Source of the DNA: an uncultured Candidatus Melainabacteria bacterium
GTDB lineage: Bacteria > Cyanobacteriota > Vampirovibrionia > LMEP-6097
Assembly (NCBI GenBank): GCA_937927525.1
Contig: CALBDR010000043.1
Location: 1 to 5,906 of the forward strand
Direction of reading: 5' to 3'
DNA: 5,906 nucleotides
The translations under genes were made by a program, and so were the position numbers. The stretch's first letter is position 1; each line of letters starts with the position of its first letter. Shown in pieces: positions 1 through 5,906 of the stretch. The notes under the pieces were generated by a model. The model did not search any database. It was not told the origin of the DNA and saw nothing but the letters and a program-made list of their open reading frames with translations.

Positions 1-3000
1 TAACTGTTCCTTCTTGTACTGGCGGTACTTCATTAGGGTTAATAATTACTCTACCTACGTTTTCACTATCAACACCTACATCATACTCAGGGAACAAGTC
101 AAGCGTACCGCTATATCTCATTTCTAATGGAGCTGCAGGTCTTACTTTAGTAGCTTTGTCTTGTTTAACCAAATCCTCTTCAGTATGATTAAACATAATT
201 CTCTGACCAAATTGATCAATAGGCCCAGATACTATGTCATTATCAAAACCTTGAATTAATACCTCAGAGAAATTGGGTCTAAAATATCCATTATCTTTAT
301 CGATAGATACACGATACTCATTATCGTTTACTGCACCAAATTGATGTGAGATAAATGGTTCTACAAAGATTCCGTTTTTAAATCTCTCAATACCATTTTC
401 ATTTTTAAATTGTTTATTAAATGTGCTATTTTCTAAAGCATTCAAGGACGTATAGTATTCTAGATTTGTAATTCTTTCATCAAGAACACCAATGTCTCTC
501 ATAGTATATCTTCTGATATTTTTAATATCTACCTTAACAGTAACGTCCGAAACGTCAAATTCTGTTTTGATATCCTTAAGTCTTCCAGAACTATAAACAT
601 TTCTAGCAGCAGCACTCTCTTCTCTAGTAAGAGAAGGGAAAGGAGGAATCTCCAAAATAGCTACTCTCATAGATTTGTCTACTTCAGGTGGTACTGAATT
701 ACCGTTGTTTGCTACAGATACTGTATAAGTGGATTGCTCTCCAATGTATACATCTGCTCTTTTAGATGTATTGATCTTATAATCTGAAACAAATTCTGAA
801 TCGTTTTTAAATACTAGACCTGAGTTTTTAGAATCCCCAGTTCCCTTAGCAGCATTATAATCTCTAGTGTTCACTGGGTTAACAGTAGATGTATTAGCAA
901 CACCTGTTAACAAATTGACTCCGTCCACATTATTAAATCTAGGTCTATGATCCAAATAATCTCTCAACGAAATCTTTTCATTGCTTGAAGAAATATAGGA
1001 CGGAATTTCTTCAAACTTAATAGTCGTGTTATTAGCTGTTGGGCTAGTAGTAGTAGGATATGAGTCAACTGTGAAGTATCCCTCGCCGTCATTGTTATCA
1101 ACAGTAAACGCATCCATTCTTACTACAATAGTAGTGTTTGCCAAAACTAGATTTCTAGATCTACCCTTATTAGTAATTTTTAAACTACCGTAATCATAAA
1201 AATGATCTCTTTGACCAGAGTCATATTCAAAGTAGCTACCATCTACGTAGTTCCTAGCAGACTCCAAATCGCTGTCGTTAAATGAATCGTTAGCACTTCC
1301 ATCAGTATTGTTACCTAATGAAAATATCCCAGTAATTTTGTGAATATCTACAACACCTAAGTCCCACGGACCAACCGTATTAGCTGCATTGGTGTTGGTA
1401 TTGATTCTTCTATATAAATTTTTACGAATATTCTTGGAGAAAGGCTTATAGTCTGAAGAATTAAATTCGTAAGTTGCTCTGATAGAAGTTGTGGAGTTAA
1501 AATTGCCTCCGTCCAAAATAGGAACTGTCACATTAATAGTATTATTTACCTGATCAGTTGTAATCATATCAGGATCTACAGGAATATTTTTACCTACTGG
1601 TATCACCTTCTTCAACGTTCCTGTAGTATCAGACAACACATCTTTGGTCTGGAATGTAGTAGTAGAAAGAATCTTAGTAACAATAGTCTTATTGCTACTG
1701 TCGATTTGAACCATGTCGCCAATATGAATTTTTCCAGACAAGCCTGCAGCGTGAGTAACTACATTACCAGAAGCAGTTGTAGTCCCTGTAGCACTACAAG
1801 AAATCTCGCTCCCTACGTTAGTAAGAATGAGATTGTTTACCTCTAAAGTATTATAAGCACCAATGTTGTTGTTACCTGATAAATCAATTTCATCATCAAC
1901 ATCGATTACTAAAGTTCCGTTGACGTTGAATGTGTCAGTTACGGATGAGAACTTTCTAACAGTAAATAAATTATCATAATTACCAATAGAATCTGTATAA
2001 GATCTTACAGCCTTTTCACCAAAAGATCCTAATGGTAGAGTTTCAGAAGATTGAATAACTGCATTGTTTGCAGAGTTAAGAATAATATCTGCTCCGCCCT
2101 TTACAGTATCGTTAGTAACTATGGTTCTTGCGTTTTGAATAGAATCGTTTGCAGATTGTTTTAAGCCAAACAAATGAATTCTATAAACTGCATCATAAGC
2201 TCCAGGTGTACCAGACTCTAGCTCTACAGACTTAACATAAGCTGTACCTACGTTGTTAGAGGAAGCTGGAGTAAATGAAGATAAGCTAGTTAAGAATGTA
2301 GAATTAGATGCAGGAGCATAACCTTGATTAGCGCCATTATGAACAAAAGTAACTCTATCGTATGGTGCAAATGAACCGTTAAATTCATTTACTCTTATAT
2401 AATTACCATAATTAAGATTCATCTCAAAATCTTCACGTTGAAGAGTGTTGATTCCTCTTTTAATAACTTGAGAGAGAGGTGATAAAGTTTCTACTTTATA
2501 TCCATTAACGTAACCCTCACCAGATTCTGTTACAACTTTAATAAGTTCGTTGTTAGCTGCTACAGCTTCTGTATCAGTTACAAATCTTTTAATTGTAAAA
2601 CTTCCAGAGGTCTCGGTTTTTCTTTTAGCTAACTGTTGGCCTAGAATATTATATTGCGGATCTCTATTCTCAGATAAAACCTCTCCAGTATCGTTAAAAT
2701 TAATTAATACTGCTACAGCATTATTTTCTGCTAATGTCTGTGTATTAGAAGATACTAGAGATGGGTTAATTTTTAATCTATCAGCTCCAGGAGCAACCTC
2801 ATTATTAAATCCAGCAGAGTTATCTAAAAGAGAATTATCAGACTTAAATGAAACTATAGTCTCATTACTATCTATAGCGACAACAGAATTATTAGCTCCT
2901 TCCAAGTTATCAGAAACAACTACCCAACCAGCATCGATGTTTAAAAAATGTCCTTTGTGGTATACAACACCGTCCATGTTGCTAGCAACTACAGCTCTTT

Positions 3001-4009
3001 CTGACGTAACAATATTATCAGATTTAAATGTTTGTAATCCACTGTACTTTACAGTATTTAATTTTTCAACAATGGTGAGAAAGTCGTTGTTAGTCAAATT
3101 GTAATTAGACACTACAGCGCTAGTATTAGATGTGTAATCGACACCCAACTTTCTTTCTAATCCATTGACAGATACAGATAATGTTTCTGTATTAGCAACA
3201 GTAAAATCTAGAATAAACGTATTAGATGTAGCAGCCGTGTTAACTGTATTAGACTGTTGATTCCTAACTGTTCTTTCTACAACATTTAATATTTCTGGAG
3301 AACCATTAGTGCCTAGTACACCGAACTTAGTTAGGTTTCTATGAATAGTAAAGTTGTTAGAGGTAATGTTAGTGTTACTGAAAGAAAGTTTCCTATTAAG
3401 AGTAAGAGATATGTTGTTTGCAATATTATCGATCTTGGCGGTGAATGTTGCTTTTCTCTTGAACGGAGTTTCGAACAGTGTTAAGTAGTCGCCAACCTCA
3501 TAATTGGTAAATGAAGTTCCTGTTCCTGTAATAGTATTGGAATTTTGTACTACCGACAAACTGCCTACTGGTGTCTTAGTATTAGTGTCATCTACGTTCG
3601 TATAAGTTACATAAAATCTTTTAGTTTCAGGAGCCTTGGCTTGTGAACCTTCTTTAAAAAAATGAATCTTTGCTTCTACGTTACTGGACTGAGAAGTAAG
3701 AATAATATTATTTGAACTATTATAGATTTCTTCCAAATCTACTACGTTGTTATTAACAAAAGCATTTCTTACTCTTACCACATGTGCTTGACTCAGTACA
3801 GTGGGATTAACACCATCAACAATCGAGCCCTCTTTAAATACATGAGAACCAAATCTACTAATCTGACGTTGCAGGATAGTCTGCAACTGAGAAAGCTCTC
3901 TTGCTTGTACAGCTGTACTAGGCTTAAAAAGTATTCTGTAAAACTTCTTATTCTGTAAGTAGTCGTCAAAATATGGAGCATTGTTGAGATTTGTATTAAT
4001 ATCTGCCAT
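1..4009 (-). CDS. Large DUF4815-family virion structural protein (baseplate/tail-fibre associated), 3' end missing
   Basis: This is an uninterrupted frame of 1336 codons from the ATG at 4009 to the left edge; the last residues read are PPVQEGTV, so the C-terminus lies outside. The start has a TAAGG ribosome site six bases upstream and follows the gp8 stop by one base. The N-terminus (MADINTNLNNAPYFDDY, then FYRILFKPSTAVQARELSQL and FGSHVFKEG) is the hallmark opening of DUF4815 proteins of T4-like marine phages. Further family-like segments are GEGYVNGYKVE (497-507), FEYDSGQRDH (927-936), VDSYP (981-985) and LRDYLDHRPR (1015-1024). Near the left edge, ATKVRPAAPLEMRYSGTLDL resembles a motif I recall from large phage tail proteins. 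The chain is rich in Asn, Ser and Thr; I found a single Cys (738), and no signal peptide or membrane segment stands out. The exact role is not established. A peripheral baseplate or fibre-anchoring role is inferred from its place after gp8. Family assignment is firm; function is tentative. Confidence 0.9.
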   Translation of the reverse strand, partial: MADINTNLNNAPYFDDYLQNKKFYRILFKPSTAVQARELSQLQTILQRQISRFGSHVFKEGSIVDGVNPTVLSQAHVVRVRNAFVNNNVVDLEEIYNSSNNIILTSQSSNVEAKIHFFKEGSQAKAPETKRFYVTYTNVDDTNTKTPVGSLSVVQNSNTITGTGTSFTNYEVGDYLTLFETPFKRKATFTAKIDNIANNISLTLNRKLSFSNTNITSNNFTIHRNLTKFGVLGTNGSPEILNVVERTVRNQQSNTVNTAATSNTFILDFTVANTETLSVSVNGLERKLGVDYTSNTSAVVSNYNLTNNDFLTIVEKLNTVKYSGLQTFKSDNIVTSERAVVASNMDGVVYHKGHFLNIDAGWVVVSDNLEGANNSVVAIDSNETIVSFKSDNSLLDNSAGFNNEVAPGADRLKINPSLVSSNTQTLAENNAVAVLINFNDTGEVLSENRDPQYNILGQQLAKRKTETSGSFTIKRFVTDTEAVAANNELIKVVTESGEGYVNGYKVETLSPLSQVIKRGINTLQREDFEMNLNYGNYIRVNEFNGSFAPYDRVTFVHNGANQGYAPASNSTFLTSLSSFTPASSNNVGTAYVKSVELESGTPGAYDAVYRIHLFGLKQSANDSIQNARTIVTNDTVKGGADIILNSANNAVIQSSETLPLGSFGEKAVRSYTDSIGNYDNLFTVRKFSSVTDTFNVNGTLVIDVDDEIDLSGNNNIGAYNTLEVNNLILTNVGSEISCSATGTTTASGNVVTHAAGLSGKIHIGDMVQIDSSNKTIVTKILSTTTFQTKDVLSDTTGTLKKVIPVGKNIPVDPDMITTDQVNNTINVTVPILDGGNFNSTTSIRATYEFNSSDYKPFSKNIRKNLYRRINTNTNAANTVGPWDLGVVDIHKITGIFSLGNNTDGSANDSFNDSDLESARNYVDGSYFEYDSGQRDHFYDYGSLKITNKGRSRNLVLANTTIVVRMDAFTVDNNDGEGYFTVDSYPTTTSPTANNTTIKFEEIPSYISSSNEKISLRDYLDHRPRFNNVDGVNLLTGVANTSTVNPVNTRDYNAAKGTGDSKNSGLVFKNDSEFVSDYKINTSKRADVYIGEQSTYTVSVANNGNSVPPEVDKSMRVAILEIPPFPSLTREESAAARNVYSSGRLKDIKTEFDVSDVTVKVDIKNIRRYTMRDIGVLDERITNLEYYTSLNALENSTFNKQFKNENGIERFKNGIFVEPFISHQFGAVNDNEYRVSIDKDNGYFRPNFSEVLIQGFDNDIVSGPIDQFGQRIMFNHTEEDLVKQDKATKVRPAAPLEMRYSGTLDLFPEYDVGVDSENVGRVIINPNEVPPVQEGTV
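1706..1786 (-). repeat. Beta-module motif, divergent copy, in the DUF4815 protein (residues 742-768)
   Basis: GTTTASGNVVTHAAGLSGKI followed by HIGDMVQI keeps the 'G-T ... N-x-V-T ... (I/V)-G-D-x-(V/L)' spacing of the copy at residues 156-176 but lacks the G-x-G-T-x-F core. It is followed by Thr/Ser/Lys-rich sequence (STTTFQTKDVL), as is common after such modules in tail proteins. The similarity is by eye and is the weakest of the three. Confidence 0.35.
3482..3544 (-). repeat. Beta-module motif, copy 1, in the DUF4815 protein (residues 156-176)
   Basis: NSNTITGTGTSFTNYEVGDY is a form of the pattern 'N-x-(V/I)-T-G-x-G-T-x-F ... V-G-D' that recurs in phage baseplate and fibre proteins. A close counterpart lies in the neighbouring gp8 at 4632-4706 (GQNIITGSGTQFPTVF), and a looser one in this same protein at 1706-1786 (SGNVVTHAAGLSGKIHIGD). 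The first two also look alike at the DNA level (ttcctgttcctgtaatag against ttcctgatccagtaataa on the + strand). This is a divergent protein repeat, not a recent duplication. Confidence 0.45.
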
Positions 4010-4010
4010 C

Positions 4011-5906
4011 TTAAACCTTAAGTACAATTTTGAATTCTACATTGCTGGAGTCAGTTTTAGACACCTTCAATATGTTATTTATATACAACAAGTGACCATA
4101 TAATCCGTCAACATAAGAATTAGATACTTCTGAAACTACTACGTTAGCTGTGTTCTCAGAAACGTCGCCTCTCACTGTAATATTAGATGGAAATTTAGTT
4201 CCTACTATAACAAGTGTATTAGCAGATTGGTTAACCAGGGTTCCAAAATAGTCTTTATCGATAGAAGCAATTACCTCACCATTACTAAAGAGATCTGATT
4301 GATCAACAGTAAGTCTAATTACATTGTTAAATGTATTACCTTTATAGGCCTTTCGGAAAGGGACATTAACATGAGTTGCAGCAAACGGTATTCTAGAATA
4401 CATTAATGTATTTGAAGAAACGTTTAACACCTCATAATTTTCATCAAAGTCTCTTCCCTCAACAATAATACTATCTGTCATAACTTGTTGGTTAGTAATT
4501 TGTTTATTAAACTCGTTAAACAAGCTAACCATAGTGGATGCTTTAGAAGTATTAGAAATAAGAGTATTTGAAAGAGGAGCTGTGTTGATAGTATCTACTG
4601 TAAGACCTGTTACGTCGCTCAGATTAGGACTATTAAACACAGTAGGAAATTGTGTTCCTGATCCAGTAATAATGTTCTGGCCAGATAACGTAGAAACAGT
4701 TCCTGTAAATGCAACGTTGGCAGGAGAAGGATTAGAAAGAATTCCTACCGTTCTAAATCCGTTTTGAAGATTAGCAGTAATAGAATCTGATTCATTACCT
4801 TCAACAGTAATTGAATACATGATCTTATCCGAATTTAATTCTTCATGAGGATCATGGCCGTGACCTTTTCTAGGAGGAATAACAGCTTCTGCTATACAAC
4901 CTTCGCCTGTATTAGCGCTAATAATTACGTTTGCAAAAGAATATGAATCTCCAGCATTCTTTATATCAATTTTAGTAATAGTTTTATTGGATGGATCTAC
5001 AGTTGCAATAGCTGTTGCGTTAGAACCATCACCTAGTATTCTAACCCTAGGAGAAATTTCATACTTAGTAGAACCTGTAAAGGTATGAGGGCCATCAATT
5101 CTAATTGACTGAGTAGCTGACGAATATGTATTAATGGTAAACAAGCTACCATTAGCTTTAGCACCTGGTTCGAACAATAAAATAGATGTGTTATTAAAGA
5201 AGTTGTTTTCTGGAGTAAACACTAATCCGTTAGAAAAAGATAATAGCTTAGGCTCAATAATAAATTGAGAGTCTGAAACTACAGATACAACTGTTCCGTT
5301 TACTGATTCAATATAGTTATTACCACCAGATTTTAAATAGATTCTATCTATTCCTTGAGTGGATGCTGCTCCTACTTCAGTATTAGATACAACAGGGATA
5401 TATTCAGATGTAATAAATTTTGAATCTGTGGGAACAGAATACATGTATTTCCAAACGTACCCGTCAGATTCTTTTCTTGGAGAGAGATCAACATGTGATG
5501 GTTCTATAATAGAAAAAGACGACTCGTTATTGTCAATACACTTATAAACATTTCCTGAAGATGTGTAGACGTAGAAAGACTTTTCTATATCAGAATCGCT
5601 AATAGTAAACAGAGTATTGGACTTGTTTGAATAAGCTTGGTAAATGTTATTAGCAGACCAGTTGTATCTAGCAATAACAGGAGAAACATCAGTTGGAAGA
5701 ATCTTCTTACCAAAAACCATTTCTCTAATAGGATTGTGAATAGATGTATAATAATTTTCTGTATTAGCTATTTCTGCAACATTCTCATCATTATTATCAT
5801 GAGTCTTTGATACAAAGATATACACATTCTGATTATATGTTGATAACTCAGTGACCATTCCAAGGCTATGAGATAAGGATCTTGTTGTTGTTCCCATATT
5901 TGTTAT
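4011..5906 (-). CDS. 8: Baseplate wedge subunit, T4 gp8 family, 5' end probably truncated
   Basis: This encodes a homologue of T4 gp8, which forms part of the wedges around the hub of the contractile-tail baseplate. The first ATG in the window is at 5897 and gives 628 residues, with TAA at 4011-4013. Numbering from it, landmarks shared with T4 gp8 (from memory) appear in order: FGKKILPTDVSPVIARYNW (62-80; T4 has VKVLPS...VIPRRDW), VYKCID (117-122; T4 VYRCLD), DGYVWKYMYSVP (145-156; T4 DGYVWEYLFEIP), SEYIPV (164-169), FRTVGILSNP (381-390; T4 FRQISIITNP) and the tail GHLLYINN...IVLKV (601-628; T4 GEMIYMEN...ILFTF). GHGHDPHEEL (345-354) corresponds to a GHGxDP segment I recall from marine T4-like gp8. 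T4 gp8 is about 334 residues; much of the extra length lies between 391 and 600. The frame stays open from 5897 to the edge (ATA ACA AAT) with no ribosome site in those nine bases, so translation probably starts outside the window. Confidence 0.92.
   Translation of the reverse strand: MTNMGTTTRSLSHSLGMVTELSTYNQNVYIFVSKTHDNNDENVAEIANTENYYTSIHNPIREMVFGKKILPTDVSPVIARYNWSANNIYQAYSNKSNTLFTISDSDIEKSFYVYTSSGNVYKCIDNNESSFSIIEPSHVDLSPRKESDGYVWKYMYSVPTDSKFITSEYIPVVSNTEVGAASTQGIDRIYLKSGGNNYIESVNGTVVSVVSDSQFIIEPKLLSFSNGLVFTPENNFFNNTSILLFEPGAKANGSLFTINTYSSATQSIRIDGPHTFTGSTKYEISPRVRILGDGSNATAIATVDPSNKTITKIDIKNAGDSYSFANVIISANTGEGCIAEAVIPPRKGHGHDPHEELNSDKIMYSITVEGNESDSITANLQNGFRTVGILSNPSPANVAFTGTVSTLSGQNIITGSGTQFPTVFNSPNLSDVTGLTVDTINTAPLSNTLISNTSKASTMVSLFNEFNKQITNQQVMTDSIIVEGRDFDENYEVLNVSSNTLMYSRIPFAATHVNVPFRKAYKGNTFNNVIRLTVDQSDLFSNGEVIASIDKDYFGTLVNQSANTLVIVGTKFPSNITVRGDVSENTANVVVSEVSNSYVDGLYGHLLYINNILKVSKTDSSNVEFKIVLKV
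4016..4020 (-). promoter_or_regulatory. Ribosome binding site of the DUF4815 gene, inside the gp8 3' end
   Basis: TAAGG on the minus strand lies six bases before the ATG at 4009 and matches the anti-Shine-Dalgarno core. It is built from the last gp8 codons (Leu-Lys-Val, CTT AAG GTT, then TAA). With stop and start separated by one base, a ribosome ending gp8 is in position to re-initiate, so translational coupling is likely. The site also supports 4009 as the true start. Confidence 0.75.
4076..4083 (-). promoter_or_regulatory. Candidate T4-type late promoter core (TATAAATA) upstream of the DUF4815 gene
   Basis: Read on the minus strand, these bases are exactly TATAAATA, the -10-like core of T4 late promoters recognised by gp55-bearing RNA polymerase, which need no -35 element. 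By analogy with T4 spacing, transcription would start near 4070, giving a leader of about 60 bases before the ATG at 4009. The motif lies within gp8 codons 605-608 (Tyr-Ile-Asn-Asn). I found it only once on the minus strand. In DNA this AT-rich an 8-mer of A and T could occur about once per strand by chance, so the support is its position and orientation, not the match alone. Marine T4-like phages may use a slightly different late motif. Confidence 0.42.
4098..4727 (-). other. Insertion region in gp8 (residues 391-600) between two T4-conserved blocks
   Basis: Between FRTVGILSNP (381-390) and the C-terminal GHLLYINN block (601-608) there are 210 residues, where T4 gp8 as I remember it has only about 30. 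The segment holds two Thr/Gly motifs ending in a Phe-Pro pair (TGSGTQFP at 411-418 and VGTKFP at 565-570). It contains many alternating hydrophobic/polar stretches, which suggests beta structure. A charged piece around 480-488 (EGRDFDENY) and a basic VPFRKAYKG (512-520) sit in its middle. It may form one or two extra surface domains on the baseplate wedge. That reading is inference; I do not recognise a named domain. Confidence 0.55.
4632..4706 (-). repeat. Beta-module motif, copy in gp8 (residues 398-422)
   Basis: TGTVSTLSGQNIITGSGTQF opens the gp8 insertion and resembles the module at 3482-3544 in the next gene. The usual trailing V-G-D-x-(I/L) element is not clear here; the segment runs on as NLSDVTGLTVDTI instead. 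Its location right after the T4-like FRTVGILSNP block suggests it was added to gp8 as part of the inserted domain. Confidence 0.45.

Noticed and set aside
3055..3062. ATTAAATA on the minus strand as a second late-promoter-like site
   Set aside because: It differs from TATAAATA and lies deep inside the DUF4815 gene with no gene start downstream.
2550..3104. Open frame of 184 codons on the + strand
   Set aside because: It lies wholly opposite the verified DUF4815 frame and resembles no known protein. Its Leu/Ser/Thr-rich composition is what the complement of Asn/Ser/Thr-rich coding gives. No ribosome site was noticed.
3793..3981. Open frame of 62 codons on the minus strand
   Set aside because: It lies in another frame inside the most conserved part of the DUF4815 gene (the QARELSQL region) and is a shadow of it.
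1..4009. Possible frameshift or gene boundary inside the long left frame
   Set aside because: All codons from 4009 to position 2 were read in one frame with no stop, and family-like segments occur in order from the N-terminus to near the left edge.
4534..4767. Open frame of 77 codons on the + strand
   Set aside because: It is antisense to gp8 residues that match the family (FRTVGILSNP), with no independent evidence of coding.
5359..5547. Open frame of 62 codons on the + strand
   Set aside because: It is antisense to the conserved DGYVWKYMYSVP region of gp8, which fixes the coding strand as minus.
1..5906. tRNA genes, CRISPR repeats, insertion sequences, terminators, diversity-generating repeats
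   Set aside because: I saw no cloverleaf, regularly spaced repeats, inverted terminal repeats with a transposase, hairpin with T-run at a gene end, or template/variable repeat pair. Both frames fill the window.

Overview
The window suggests part of the virion-structure region of a T4-like (Straboviridae/Kyanoviridae-type) contractile-tailed phage from an AT-rich, probably marine, background such as a cyanophage or pelagiphage. The basis is two minus-strand genes packed end to end. One is a baseplate wedge protein of the T4 gp8 family. The other is a very large DUF4815-type virion protein, a family I know mainly from T4-like cyanophages and their marine relatives. By eye the base composition is about one third G+C, and both proteins are very rich in Asn, Ser and Thr. 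The host cannot be decided from the sequence.

Layout, read in the direction of transcription (right to left). From the right edge to 4011 lies the gp8-like gene; its 5' end is probably cut off by the window edge. Inside its last codons sit an exact TATAAATA (4083 to 4076 on the minus strand), which matches the T4 late promoter core, and a Shine-Dalgarno-like TAAGG. One base after the gp8 stop, at 4009, the DUF4815 gene begins. It stays open through 1336 codons to the left edge, so its 3' end is missing. I checked this frame codon by codon and found no stop and no frameshift. There is no non-coding stretch of any size, and I see no RNA gene, mobile element, CRISPR array or terminator.

How they work together: gp8 is one of the proteins of the baseplate wedges. 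The DUF4815 protein takes the place immediately after gp8 where T4 carries gp9, gp10 and gp11, and is probably a peripheral baseplate or fibre-attachment component (inference from gene order and composition). The tight junction suggests late, coupled expression.

The region looks like ordinary phage structural DNA; I found no defence system or new mobile system. The points worth a second look are a large insertion near the C-terminus of gp8, a candidate late promoter inside the gp8 coding sequence where a family motif has been lost, a His-rich HGHDPH cluster, a beta-rich motif shared by both proteins, and a strongly over-represented heptamer (GTATTAG on the + strand) that encodes [S/A/T]-N-T.
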